The translations under genes and the position numbers were made by a program. From NCBI GenBank assembly GCA_029204225.1, contig CM055101.1, positions 60,903,340 through 60,967,339 of the forward strand: 64,000 bases of DNA. The letters run 5' to 3'. Shown one piece after another: positions 1-11,234 of the stretch. Source of the stretch: Diphasiastrum complanatum (lineage: Eukaryota; Streptophyta; Lycopodiopsida; Lycopodiales; Lycopodiaceae). The number at the start of each line of letters is the position of its first letter. The first letter of the stretch is position 1. The notes beneath the pieces are model-generated. The model did no database searches. It was not told the DNA's origin and was given only the letters and a program-made list of their open reading frames with translations.

Positions 1-770
1 AAGTATATCAAATATACATGTCAATAATGCGGTAGAGCACAAGACAATAGCGGGCGAAACTGCGTGCTCTACAAAGCTAATTCAATCTGTAAAGGAATGA
101 AACCTATTACTGACAATAAAAAATCAACGCACAAGGCATCTACTTCGTCTAACTCTGATAAGCTTCTGATGCTAAATTTACACACACTTGATCTTCAATC
201 TCTTAATGAACGATCGATCTGAATACACAAATGGTATTCAGTATATATACATAATGTTACAGGTGTGCAGATGAAGAAAGTACATAGTGGATGTGCTGTT
301 TGTAGGAGATCGTGAGTGGCTGTAGTTGTTGTCAATCTGTTAGCGTAGTTGCATGGGGAGAGCGTGAAAAGGGTGCAACGTCAGCGTTTGCTGAAGTGAA
401 CGTTGGTGAAGATGCAAAAAATGCGTCACTCTGACGAAATGCCTTAGGATTTGATTTACAGGGTGCCTTTGTTTCCTAGGGCACCTTCGACATTTTGTAA
501 GACAATGTCGTCTTTTTCGCCTGTCGCAAAAACACGTGTAAAAACACAATGTCACGTTTTGTTCGCCTTTTCTTCGTCTGTGAGAATTTACATGTAAATA
601 TGTAGACTGCGTGACAACGTGAGTAAAATGCAGCATGCATGGAGGCAGATTAAAATGGGATTTAGGAGAGTAGAGGAGATAAATCCAACACGTTCTACTG
701 TCTGGCGTTTTGGTGCATAGGTTATAGTCAGGAAATCATGGTTTGGGCAATCTCCAAATTTTGAGAGACA
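1..770. other. upstream intergenic sequence, nothing recognised
   Basis: No coding stretch, RNA gene or transposon signature is recognisable here. Short open frames exist on both strands but have no domain motifs and look like chance frames. Confidence 0.5.
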
Positions 771-777
771 TTTTTGT

Positions 778-1750
778 TTGGGGTGTTCAAGGCCACAATG
801 TTTCTTTGAAAGCACGATGAAGTCAAAATGGAGTTGCAAGAAAAAAAGGAATAACCAACAACCTAAAAAGACGTGTGAAGAGAAAGGAGAAGAAACTTGT
901 AACGAGCGTAAAAAAAAGAGGCAGGTCCCATACACTTTGGTGAAAAAGTATGAGAAGCCCAAGAAAGTAATGGAGAAGAGCGTTACTATGGGTATTGCTG
1001 GCATAGACATAGACCCCTCCCTACTACCAGTTATGGAAAAGCTTTTACACATAGAATATATTGTAGATGTGTGCTAACTGAAAGAGGTGGTAACTTATTG
1101 CATTTGCACATGCAAATGATTTGCAAGTGCTTGGCATCGAGTGTTTTGAAAGTAAACCATTTAATCAAATCTTATTGACCTGGATCAAAGATGAACCAGC
1201 AGGCAATATCGTTTTGTGTTGTTACCTACAACAAAAAGGCATATACACATGGAACATGATGATTGGATACTGCTTGAAGGACATAGGAAAGGAACATTTT
1301 CAATCTATGGTACATGATGTGACAAAAGACGCTATCGACTAGGGATGTGAAGAGTACATGAAGTATGGCGCCTTTGAAATTAAAAATGTGTGTGCAGCTA
1401 ACATCGGCAAACATTTTTGACCGAGCTTTTATAGTGTCCCTGTTCCATATGAGCCCACGATTAAATGCCTCTTTGCCTCAGGTCTTGCTTGCGATGCTAA
1501 GGACATGAAAGTTCTACTCTTTGACAATGTGGGTGAACTTGTACCAGGGAAAAGAGATGGATCACACAAGAGTGACTGTTGTGTGGAAGGCGATGAAAGC
1601 CCCAGCGATGGTGCCAATTAAAAGACATACATTTAATTTTCTTTCCGCGTCAAGCATATTTCTGGTACTTCCAAAATATGCAACCTAACATTGACAATGT
1701 GATTGTTGAACGAATGGACGTGGAACAACAAGGAAGCTGCAGGAAAATGA
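778..1750 (+). pseudogene. unidentified coding-like stretch, broken
   Basis: Frames at 778-1077 and 1121-1342 (about 99 and 73 residues) read on in the same direction past stops to about 1750. The first part is very Lys/Glu/Cys-rich (KKKR, EEKGEE). The second contains Trp-rich stretches such as ILLTWIKDEPAG and YTWNMMIGYC that look like real protein rather than noise. I do not recognise a family. It may be a decayed gene or an old transposon fragment; there is no intact start-to-stop frame longer than 100 residues. Confidence 0.3.
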
Positions 1751-1977
1751 GAACAACAATCGTCTGTTACTAGAATATGTGAAACTTATAAACTCTTCTG
1801 ATAGCCAAGAAAGTGAAGCTATATATCATGTTTAGACAATGTTGTTTGTAGCTGTAGTTTTACGTAAAGACAATATTTTATGTAAATACTGTAAACCTTC
1901 TCCATGCCAAGCTTTTGAACCAAAATTTTGCAAGGAGAAGAGAATCCATAGACTGTTTTGTAGTGCAACTATGTAGT

Positions 1978-2104
1978 AGGTAATGGCCATTGGGAGGGCC
2001 ATTACCGTAAATAATCTGGGACCCGGTAGCGAGTCGCGGAGGCCACGAGCTGTCCGGGGACCAGATTATTTGTGGGTAATGGTTTGACCAATGGATCATT
2101 ACCT
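1978..2104. repeat. fold-back / MITE-like inverted repeat
   Basis: Arms of about 41 bp at 1978-2019 and 2061-2104 are inverted copies. Both begin GGTAATG, carry CCATTGG and CCATTACC, and end AAATAATCTGG. A GC-rich loop of about 40 bp separates them. The size (about 127 bp) and structure fit a miniature inverted-repeat element. I cannot identify a convincing target duplication, so the superfamily is open. Confidence 0.55.
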
Positions 2105-2269
2105 CACGTAATTGCCGTTCGGCTGATTTTTTCACGGTAGTAACTCTCTCTCTCTTCACGCTCGTTCTTTTTGTTGCCGATAAAGACAACGCTCTCTGCC
2201 TCTCTTTGCTGCGATAAAGAGAGTGCTCTCTCTGCCTCTAAGCGTTGTCTCTCTCCTCCCTACGTTGAG

Positions 2270-2560
2270 ACAACTCTCTCTCTCTCTCTCTACGCTGAAA
2301 GATTGCACGCACTCTCTCCTTCTCTACGCTCTCTCTCTCTCTCTACGCGCTATCTCTCTCTCTCTAAATCGCTCTATTTCGCCTTGCTGTACAAGCATGA
2401 TGTCTCTCTCTCTCTCTCTCTCTCTCTCTTTGTGCTGAGAGAGACAGCGGGCATTCCATCTCTCTCTACGCACTTTCTCTCTCTGTCTGTTCCTATCTCT
2501 CCATGCACTTTCTTTCTCTGTCTGTCCATATCTTTCCACGACGCCCGCGTTGCTTCTCTC
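2270..2560. repeat. CT-rich microsatellite region
   Basis: Interrupted (CT)n runs, the longest pure one near 2403-2430, with recurring 'ctctacgc' interruptions. It lies 450-730 bp upstream of the ABC1 kinase start codon. It may be part of the promoter region or an old retrotransposon tail. Confidence 0.7.
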
Positions 2561-2578
2561 ATTTAAAAAATGATTTCG

Positions 2579-2611
2579 GGGCCCTATATTATGCAAAATA
2601 ATATAGGGCCC
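2579..2611. promoter_or_regulatory. perfect 14-bp inverted repeat (hairpin/cruciform)
   Basis: GGGCCCTATATTAT at 2579-2592 is followed after 5 bases by its exact reverse complement at 2598-2611. The right arm is also the start of the first 68-bp tandem unit. Confidence 0.6.
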
Positions 2612-2788
2612 AAAATAGTCCAAAAATCTGCCCGACGGCAATTACATGTGTGATTTTGGGTTTGCATAATATAGGGCCCAAAATAGTTCAAAAATCTGCC
2701 CGACGGCAATTACATGTGTGATTTTGGGTTTGCACAATATAGGGCCCAAAATAGTCCAAAAATCTGCCCGACGGCAATTACATGTGTG
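2601..2788 (+). repeat. 68-bp tandem repeat with GGGCCCAAAA boxes
   Basis: Units start at 2601, 2669 and 2737, a period of 68 bp, with the last unit incomplete; they are nearly identical. Each contains ATATAGGGCCCAAAATAG, then CTGCCCGACGGCAATTACATG. GGCCCAAAA matches the plant UP1 / site II type element known from promoters of growth-related and organelle-targeted genes. The repeat lies 220-400 bp upstream of the ABC1 kinase ATG. A promoter role is inference from position and motif. Confidence 0.55.
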
Positions 2789-2845
2789 AGAGAATGTCAC
2801 GTGCGTATAGAATGTCACTTGAGAGAGAGATATAATGTCACCTGT

Positions 2846-2894
<49 letters not shown>

Positions 2895-2945
2895 CGAGAG
2901 ATTTGTGTTCCGCAAATTTCTTTGTATTTTTATTAAAGTTATAAA
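2846..2945 (+). promoter_or_regulatory. GA tract and TATA-like core promoter of the ABC1 kinase gene
   Basis: A (GA)n run at about 2849-2888 is followed by an AT-rich TATTTTTATTAAAG stretch near 2927-2940, 65-80 bp before the ATG at 3006. This spacing suits a plant core promoter with a short 5' leader. No transcript evidence is available, so the transcription start is a guess. Confidence 0.35.
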
Positions 2946-3005
2946 ATTGTATCTTGCATCAGGCTCATACTCCACTCCATCACCGACTGTGCGAAGAGGC
3001 AAAGG

Positions 3006-3351
3006 ATGATGAAGGGTCTCCTGCGCAGGCTGCTGCTGCCGATCGCGGCCTTGCCGTGCTCGTCCTCTGCTCCTGCGTCCTCTTGGCGTTCTATAGGGAG
3101 CTCCGCGCAGGCTGCGGCTTTTGCGGCTTTGGCAGGGCAGAGGAAGAGTGTTGACAGTGGTGGAGGTGGAGGCGGAGGCAGATGGAAGCTTGGGAAAACA
3201 GCCTTGATACTCACAATCGGAAGCATAGGAGGAGCAGGAACTCTTGGTTGGGTCGCTTTGGGCGACGATCGTGAGCGGCGGATGAAATTGGTATGGGCTG
3301 TGCCACTCCGTCTCACTCGAGACGTTGCCACTGCTGCAGCCATCGTGGCAG
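3006..3351 (+). CDS. ABC1K: ABC1 kinase exon 1: N-terminal targeting region and membrane segment
   Basis: Encodes residues 1-115 plus one base of codon 116. It starts with two Met codons; I use the first because no upstream in-frame ATG is seen. Residues 1-45 are rich in Arg, Leu, Ala and Ser with no acidic residue until Asp50, as in organelle transit peptides. A Gly run (about 52-58) precedes a hydrophobic stretch with GxxxG-type spacing (63-85) and then the basic region RERRMKLVWAVPLRLTRD. The exon ends GGCAG/GTTACT, splitting the Asp116 codon. Strong GC bias compared with the introns also marks this as coding. Confidence 0.88.
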
Positions 3352-4040
3352 GTTACTTATTTACTATCATCATCACTTGTTTGCACCAATTCATCAATCT
3401 AGATTGAATCTACACTCGTAAATTTAGTATGGCAAAATGTATATCTCCTAAGAGTAGTAGGGATCTATTGATAACCTCAAACTAAGGAAAATTTTTGTGT
3501 AAGTATGCAACTTTTTTGGTCATCAGAAAGTTATCAGTAGCTACAAAGATTTTGTAATTGAAGACTGATTGGAAAGCTAGAAAACATCCCATAAAAGTAT
3601 CATAGACTTTATCTAAATTGGCGCTTTGACATTCTTAGAACATCTTCGCGTTCTCATCCTGATTCGAGAAAGTATAAATCCTTGAGAAGATATTGAGTTC
3701 ACCAATCACTTAGCTACGATCTTATCACTCTCATCGTGATTAAAGAAAGTATAAACCCTTGAGAAAATTTTGAGTTCACCAAACGCTTGGCGTTTTATTT
3801 TTTTCAGAATAGTACACCAGATTTCATCTAGGATGAGCAGTTTTTGAAAATGCAATGAAGACTTCAGTCTTAGGGCTAATTTGCACCAGCTTGTGGGTTA
3901 GCATAAATTGAACTACTCCCTATAGGGCCTTAAGGTTAAGGTAACAAAAAAGGCATATTGCATTCACACCGGCCTTGAAGTTTGAGTCCTAAAATAAAGG
4001 ATTTCTTTAAACAACACATATGTTACCATAGGGGTAGTTA
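3352..4040. other. start of intron 1, nothing recognised
   Basis: AT-rich sequence with no motif. Two similar blocks near 3660 and 3720 share 'gagaaagtataaa.ccttgagaa' and 'ttgagttcacca', a weak tandem duplication of about 75 bp. Confidence 0.5.
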
Positions 4041-4164
4041 TAAAAAGTCATGAGAGATAGCATTCTTCAAGTAAAAAGTCATATGAAGGAGAGAGACACA
4101 AGGCGAAGGAGGCATCTTTGGGTCCTAGTAAGTCGAAAAGATTTACCACGGACCATGTGATCCT

Positions 4165-5650
4165 TACAAAAGCGACAATTTGTGTTTTAATTGCATGGAA
4201 CCAGGTCATATGACAAAGGATTGCCCGAAGAAAAGGAGGCAAGTTGAAGGGGCTTCTTTTAAGATACTCATGTTTTGATATTTCCTTTGTTGATAATTTT
4301 GTTGGTGAGCATTGTTGCTTTAATACGGCAGTTTTTGGTCCCCACAACTTGATTCGGATGAATGGGGTCGTTGGTGGCCAAGTCGTAACAGTTTTATTGA
4401 TGATGGTTCTACATACAATTTTATTAACTTTAATTTATTGCAGAGGTTAAAGGTGGAAACAAAGCAAAGTGGCCACCTATATGTTGTAAAGCTGGCTACG
4501 GGAGCGAAAAGCCAAGTATGGGACCGGATAGTCCCTCATCTATCGATTCAAATTCAAGCCTATAAGGATAATTCAGACTTTCATATTATGAATCTCGATA
4601 AAGTAGATGCAATACGTGGTAAGGAGTGGTTCTATGAGAGGATCAAGTTCTTGAAGAAAAACTATGTAACCCACAGTTTGCCGTTCTTGCATAACGGTTC
4701 ACTCACTGAACTGAATGGATATGTGGATGAGCTGGTTGATCGATTACTTTACCAAAATCGATTTGAGATCAGGGTATCATTAGATTTGAACTAAAAAGTG
4801 AGGATGTGGAGATTTAGGACTAGGTATGGCCATTATGAGTTTCTAGTCTTACCATTTGGTTTGACGAATGCTCCTGCGACTTTCCAACAGATGATGAACG
4901 ATCTTCTTCATCCATATCTAGGAAAGTTTGTCATTGTATACTCAGATGATATTCTGATCTATAGTAGGACATTGGAGGAGCATGAGGAGCATCTTAGGAT
5001 TGTCTTAAAGTTACTTAGACATGAGAAGCTCTTTGCCAAAGAATCCAAAATGTGTGTTCTTTCAGAAAAGACTAGTTTACCTTTGTCACATTATTTCGGA
5101 CCATGGGTTGAAAATTGACTCTAATGGTTTTTTTCATAGGTTCATCATGGGTTATGCGGTAATTGCATTACCCTTGACGAATGTCCTCAAAGGGGCAAAA
5201 AGAACTAGCCGACATAGTAAGTGGAGTCCTCTAGTTACTTGGATTAAAGAGACGAATCCGAGTTTTGAGAATCTCAAATATTGTGTGTCTACAGCACCTA
5301 TTCTACACATAGTCGATCCTAAGAAGCCGTATGTGCTTGAGTCGGACTCTAGCAACTATGCCATGGAGCGGCCCTACATTAGGATGGTAGATCAGTTGCT
5401 TTTGAAAGCAAAAAGTTGGGAAAGAACCTTTTGCATTAATCCATGCTTTAAAAATTTGGAAACATTACTTGTATGGATCCAAATTTACTATAGTGACTGA
5501 TCATCAAGCATTAAAATATATTAACGATGCGGTTGACCTTAGGGGTCGTAAAGCCAGATGGTCAAAAATCCTCCAAGAACTTGAAGTATGACATTAGGTA
5601 TCAAAAGGGTACATCTAATAATGTCGCGGATGCCCCGTATTGGAGAGGCT
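4165..5650 (+). mobile_element. decayed Ty3/gypsy retrotransposon fragment (gag knuckle to RNase H)
   Basis: Plus-strand reading, with frameshifts, shows a CCHC zinc knuckle (CFNCMEPGHMTKDC) at about 4172-4230. A retropepsin-like stretch follows at 4390-4640. The reverse transcriptase palm runs from [19 protein letters not shown] at about 4812 to SDDILIYS at about 4940 (active site YSDD). A shortened RNase H-like region (VLESDSSNYA, then VTDHQALKY) lies at 5330-5520 and ends near 5640. The RT finger region between the protease and 4800 is missing. No LTRs or integrase are seen. It is dead and old. Confidence 0.75.
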
Positions 5651-6097
5651 AATCAGTTAAGCTTTTTTGAGATCCAATTTGAGTTATATTTGTTCCTAAG
5701 AAATTGTGTAAGACCGATAGGTACTTTGGTCATATTTGGCTGGTAGGTACTTCTAGGTCTAGTGGTGAGCTTGGAATGTAGGATTTCAAGATTTCTCCTC
5801 GGGACAAGATATTAAGGGACTATTTAAAACGATCGCTAAGTGAAGATCTTCTCAAATCCTGTTACATGCAACCAAAAGGACACGTGTGGAGCAAAACCAC
5901 CCAACCAACAGGAAATGGCTAGTCAATACCCTAACCACTTCACTCCCAAGCCAAGGTGAATGAATACAAGAGAGGAGGGGATCCTGGCTTCATGAATAAG
6001 AAAATCCAATGAGGAGATGGGCGAGTTCCACCAAGATATATACTCTCCAATACATAGAGAATATTCTCTCTAGGATCCCTCCATTCCTATCATAAGC

Positions 6098-6888
6098 AAA
6101 CTGGGGAGCAATTTTGTCCCTGTTACCGTGAAGCTTTTTCTGGATGTTGTAGAACGTACCGATAATAGATCGCTTTGGCGCTTTGTCGGGAGCTACTCTT
6201 CATGGGTTGCTGTAGTTCGGAGCTAGCCTATGCCTGTAATATATGACACCGTCGAGTAACAACATAAGGTCGAGAAAGAAAAAAAGAAGGTGGTGGAAGA
6301 TTAGATAGCATTGCAATATTAAAATCCACTGATTTCCTCACTAAGCTTGTAGATATTGTGAATAAGCTACAATGAACATAGAGAACTGATGTAATGCGGA
6401 TCATACCGAGATATAGGGCAGACAAAATCCACTGATTTCCTCACTAAGCTTGTAGATATTGTGAATAAAATACAATGCGCATAGAGAACTCATGCACCAC
6501 GGATCATATCGAGACGGAAGTAAACAATCACGAAGCAATGCACACGTAAAATAGCAAAAGATATGGAAGCAATAGCTCTATATTTAAGACTGAACTCTCT
6601 ATATTTAAGGAAACACGAGTTGCAAAATAATAGCAGTATGTAAAAGACTGAACTCTCTATGCCTCTAGTAATCCCCCCTCTCAACACCTCACATTCTCTC
6701 CAAAACGTATTATTATCAACTATGAAGTAGTAGGCTCACTATGTACTAGGTATTCCCCATCCAGACTAGGCGGGGTACATGCTAGAGCACCTTGGAGATG
6801 CTCCAGTGGCGAGGGTGATGACACCAAGTAGCCCATCGTTGGATGGCGAATACAATACATAGTAGCTGCAGATCTACGATGGAGATTA
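6098..6888. repeat. foreign segment inside the LTR with a 103-bp tandem duplication
   Basis: Absent from the partner LTR. It contains two copies, starting at 6323 and 6426, of a roughly 100-bp unit (aaatccactgatttcctcac...). No coding capacity or transposon termini are recognised, and no flanking duplication is visible; 43 bp of LTR were lost at the same place, so it looks like a repair or conversion event rather than simple transposition. Confidence 0.5.
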
Positions 6889-7003
6889 AAAATGCTCCAT
6901 AGTCCAATTATAGGTCTGGGCCCTTATAAGATTATTAATTACATTACCGACCAAGTCCAGAACGACGAGGCATAACTAATAACCTTATACACTGGAGTAC
7001 CGG

Positions 7004-7221
7004 CCATAGTTGCACGAAGTGCGGTTCGAACCGTTCGAACCATTCGGAGCCGGTTCGAATCGGAGTTAAGAAAAAAAAATCCCAAAAAGCCAAAAAAACG
7101 TTTTGGAATTTTTTTTTTCTCGGGTTCGAACCATTTTCCGGTTCGAAATGTTTTTCGGTTCGAACCAGCCTAGCCGGTTCGAATCGGTCGAATCGGCCGA
7201 TTTGAATCGGCTTGTAACCTT
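7004..7221. mobile_element. small hAT-like MITE packed with TTCGAA palindromes
   Basis: An insertion absent from the partner LTR, flanked by 8-bp near-identical repeats AGTACCGG (6996-7003) and GGTACCGG (7222-7229). It begins CCATAGTTGCACG and is filled with repeated GGTTCGAA/CGGTTCGAATCGG words in both directions. The 8-bp duplication suggests hAT transposition. A related 700-bp element at 41207-41906 begins with almost the same bases. Confidence 0.6.
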
Positions 7222-7282
7222 GGTACCGGCTATCCATGTCAGGAACTATTTTGAATCCCACATACTGGACATGGACGTAACA

Positions 7283-7297
7283 TTCTTCCCTCCTTGA
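7283..7297 (-). promoter_or_regulatory. polypurine tract of the gypsy element
   Basis: The minus strand reads AAGGAGGGAAGAA directly before the LTR start TGTTAC. This is the plus-strand primer position for reverse transcription and fixes the LTR boundary at 7282. Confidence 0.75.
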
Positions 7298-7310
7298 ACT
7301 ACTATTGTCC

Positions 7311-8475
7311 TCAGAAGTGGAAACTAGGGTAGTTTTTCTTTATGCTTTCAACCCTTTCCCATGAATCATCATCCTCAGTTCGACCCTTCCACCTAATTAA
7401 GCACTCAAAGATAGAACGATTTTTGAATTGTTTTTCTCTGATTCTGAGTACTCTTTCGGGTTCGAAAGGTACACTAAGTGATAAATTCTCCAAATGGGTA
7501 AGGTCCTCCTCAGATCCAACTACATCACGTTTATGTAAACTTAATTTTGACCGGCTTACATGAAACACTGGGTGAGTAGTAGACTTATCCTGAAGATCAA
7601 GTTCGTAAGCTAAAGAACCAATTTTTCTTATAATCCGAAAGGGTCCACAATATCTGGTAGACAACTTATAATGCTTACCTGTACGCATAGTCTTACAATC
7701 TTTCGGAATTCTAAGATATACCCAATCATCAACTTTAAAATCTCTGGGAGACCTCTTAAGATTGGTATAGTGCTTAGCTCTGTCCTGAGCACTACGGAAA
7801 CTATCACATGCCACTTGCAACATTTCATGCAGGAAATCTGCAACTTTTTGGATCTTAACAGACTTTGTCTCCATGTTTACCGGAGATCTAGATTGAAAAC
7901 CGTACAACAACATAAACGGACTATAACCTGTAGCATAATTTTTTCTACTATTGTAAGCAAACTCAATCAAAGGAATGTAATCTTCCCACTGAGACTGCCT
8001 GTGAGACACATATGTCCTCAACATATCCTCCATAGGCTGAAAAGTCCTTTCTGTCTGGCCATTTGATTCAAGATGATCAGTAGAACTAAAACTAAGCAAG
8101 GTTTCTAGCTTATGAAATACAGTTGACCAAAAGTGACCTGTAAACTTAGGATCTCTGTCACTAACAATATCAATTGGCAATCCATAAAGCCTGAATAATC
8201 TTTCTACAAGATCTGGGCTTTAGCAGTTAACTTAACTGGTATTAACGTAGCTAACTTAGTTAACCTCTCCACTACAACTTAACTAGAATCATTCTAACGT
8301 TGGGTCTTTGGAAGACCAACTACAAAATCCATAGATATGCTTTCCCATCGTTTCTGAGAGATATCTGAGGGATGTAACAACCCTCCAGTCTTTAAGTGTT
8401 CCGTGTTGGCTAACTGACAAGGTCTTATAAAGTCTCTTCTGACCAAGTCCAAAGTCCTGTGTATACTCTTCCTTT
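7311..8475 (-). pseudogene. gypsy integrase with chromodomain-like tail
   Basis: Intact from 8180 to 7311 (289 residues), with upstream frames to about 8475. The upstream part has WESISMDFVVGLPKTQ, the start of the catalytic core. The main frame has DIVSDRDPKFTGHFW (second catalytic Asp) and SSTDHLESNGQTERT (catalytic Glu region). A DNA-binding domain with WVYLRIPKD and the GPFRIIRKIGSLAYELDL (GPY/F) motif follows. The last 50 residues (ERVLRIREKQF..LIRWKG..DDSWE) resemble a chromodomain. The zinc-binding N-terminus is damaged. Confidence 0.8.
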
Positions 8476-8495
8476 AGTCAGATGACTCAGATTAT

Positions 8496-9480
8496 TTAAA
8501 GGCGCTGCGCTACCTTTGTATAATCTTCAATTGACTTACGAAAGAAAACTGTAAAACCAAGAAAAAATTTAACTTCTCTAACCGTCTTCGGTATCAGCCA
8601 CTCAAGCACTGTCTTGACCTTACTCTCGTCTATCTTCAACCCACCACGGGTGATCTTATGACCGAGGTATAATAACTCATGCTTAAAGAACTCACATTTA
8701 GACTCTTTAGCATATAATTTCTCTCTTCTGAGAATTCTCAAGACAGTCTTAAGATATTCAAATGCTCCTTAAGTGTTCTACTGTAGATGAGAATATCACC
8801 TAAAAATACAACTACACATTGACCCAAATATGGACGAAAAATATCGTTCATCATCTGTTGAAATGTAGCAGGTGCATTTGCCAACCCAAAAGGAAACACA
8901 AGGAATTCATAATGACCGAATCTCGTCCGAAAACCAGTTTTTTGCACATCATTCGGATGAATCCTTATTTGATGATATCCGGTTCTGAGATCTATTTTTG
9001 TGAAGTATTTAGCTCCACCTAAATGATCTACCAGATCATCCATTCGAGATAATGGATATTTATTCTTAATAGTTACTTTATTCAACCCCTTGTAGTCAAC
9101 ACACATCTGGAAGCTTCCATCTTTCTTCGTTTTTAGAAGAACAGGAGCACCCCATGTTGACTTACTTGGCTGAATATGACCCCCCATCTTAAGGTAATTT
9201 TCAATTTGATCTTTGTCTCTTCTTTTTGAGAAAACAGATGACATTGTCTAGAGAAAGGGTGACTATTCGGAATTAACTCAATCCTGTGGTCTACCAACCT
9301 AGACGGTGGTATTCCATGAGGTAATTCACCAAAAAAACATCTTTGAATTCAGTTAAATCTTATTTTTCTCTATCTGCTCTTGATCTAAGTCCACTAAGTT
9401 AAGAATTTTTGACAATTCACAACTACTTAAGATGCATTTGAGAGAAATCCATAATGGTGGTTTGGCAAACAAAGAATAAA
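8496..9480 (-). pseudogene. gypsy reverse transcriptase, RNase H missing
   Basis: Main frame 9244-8738 carries [51 protein letters not shown] and [20 protein letters not shown]. The active site is FLGDILIYS, where Y-x-D-D is expected. A shift leads to 8741-8496 (LRREKLYAKESKCEFF, YLGHKIT, LGFTVFFRKSIEDY). Upstream, LVDHRIELIPNS at about 9290-9250 is the usual connector. Integrase sequence follows almost at once after 8496, so RNase H has been deleted. Confidence 0.8.
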
Positions 9481-11221
9481 CTTCATATTGTGAATAAAAA
9501 ATTTCCATTACATTAGCAAATGAAATCATCCTAGATGGATGTACAAATAAAGTCTTTCACTTTATTAAGCAAATTCCGTTTACTCAATATCAGACTGATT
9601 TAGAACAATATTGAACTTTTAAGGATCACTCAAAATTTTTACAAAACTGGGATTTTCGAAATCCGTTCAATATGGACCAAATTGTGAAAATCGATTGAAA
9701 AGGTCGATCTTCAGTTTCACATGTGCCATCCCATTTTGAACTCATTTCGAAATATCTTGCATGCTTCAGACTTGACATGCACTAATTTTTTCAAATTTTT
9801 TCTATAAATAGCCTAGTAATTGGGAAATTAGCTTTTTGACTAGATTTTTCAAAAATAGCATTCATGCCTGAAATTTCTCCGATCAACCTACTGTACCACC
9901 TTGTACCATGCATCCAATCATGCATACAGGTTCATCCAAACATTTTCAACACTAGAAAAGCACTGTACTGGTTCACACCTATGCATGCATCAGAACATTA
10001 TGGAAATTTTAGTCTAAAAATTGCCAAACGTCCGACGGCCATAACTTTTGCTATAGGACTCCGATTTGGTCGCTGTAAAGCACAGTACAGAGGGAGAGGA
10101 GGTTTACAAGACACCTACCATGTCACCCTGCCACTTAGGCTTCACATGTGCGAGCAGTAAATGACTGAAAAACCAGTAGGAGGGCGCACCTTTTTTAAGG
10201 GTGTATGTCAAAAATCCATGTCCAGCCCATATAGCATCCAATCAGAGGTTACAAGCACTCTTCTAAGGTTCATTAGAGAGGCATAGAGGTTTCTATCAGG
10301 TCCAGCAAGCAATCATAAGCTCAGATCATGCAAAAATTTATGGACTCCTTTAATAAGCAAAACTTCAAGATAATGGTGCCTAAGCCCCCAACTCCAAATT
10401 GGGTGCACGATGGCTCAAATCAGAGGCAATCCACCATATCTTTCAGCTTGTAAAAAAAATCCAGCAGGTTCAGACCACCTATTGAGAGTTTATTCATGCT
10501 CAAAAAACCTCAAAAATACACTATTTTTTGACTTTTTGAGACCCTTAATGGTGTCCAATCCTAATCAAATTTCATGACAGCCTTAGGACAACATCATTAC
10601 ACTTTGAAAACGTGACGTGCATGCAAAATATTAGCCAAGAATTTTATGACAAACTCCAAAAATAGCGAAAAAACCACCAAAAAACCATGTTTTTTGACCA
10701 TGTTTGTCAAAATTTGTGGATCAAACCCACATGCAAGTTCTATCAGGCCAGATCTACCGTAGATCAATCACATGCAAGCACCAAAAGTTCTGATTTCAGT
10801 CAATCATGGTTCATATAGCCCATTTCTAGCCCAAAAACACCAATTTTTGGCCAAAAATCACTATCTAAGCAACATTTTGACTTTTCAACTGGCATGCAAT
10901 TATTAGAATCAATTATAATGACTGTAAAACAGCAAATACAATTCTGGAAAACGTTCAAGATCAATAGCTTTGATAAATTTGAAGCAAAAATTTTGAATTC
11001 TAGTTGAAAAATCACAAAAAACTGTAAAAAATCCATTGATTTCCATCATTTTCTATGGAGAAAGTCCATAATTATGACCAATAGGCTGAAAGTACATCAA
11101 GATTTGAGAAGCCACCTACTTAGAGGTCAATTCCACCACCTGGAGCAAAAAGCAAAGAGATCCACCAAAAAGTTGCAAAAAGCAAGAATCCCGACTCCAC
11201 CTCCGATTGATGTAATTCTTA
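9481..11221 (-). other. gypsy internal region without recognisable gag
   Basis: About 1.7 kb between the primer site and RT, AT-rich (for example repeated 'caaaaaa' and 'tttttgac' words). It has no zinc knuckle and no capsid-like frame. The gag gene may have been replaced, or this may be a long non-coding leader. It lies inside the element because LTR, PBS and RT flank it. Confidence 0.5.
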
Positions 11222-11233
11222 GCTCTGATACCA
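11222..11233 (-). promoter_or_regulatory. primer binding site, initiator tRNA-Met
   Basis: The minus strand reads TGGTATCAGAGC one base after the LTR end (TTACA). This is the standard plant LTR-retrotransposon primer site and sets the strand of the element. Confidence 0.85.
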
Positions 11234-11234
11234 C

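Larger units (their letters stand above)
5825..7282 (-). repeat. 3' LTR of the 5825-11696 gypsy element, enlarged by insertions
   Basis: It matches the 462-bp right LTR in three blocks (5825-6097, 6889-7003, 7222-7282). Between them lie a foreign segment of about 790 bp (6098-6888), replacing 43 bp of the other copy, and a nested element (7004-7221). On the minus strand it starts TGTTACGTCC, directly after the purine tract. Confidence 0.8.

Noticed and set aside
588-1052. 154-residue minus-strand frame, hydrophobic
   Set aside because: It is the complement of a Lys/Glu-rich plus-strand frame, which gives Phe/Leu/Ser-rich noise; no motif.
2939-3343. 134-residue minus-strand frame opposite exon 1
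   Set aside because: GC-rich shadow of the kinase exon; the plus strand has the family match and splice sites.
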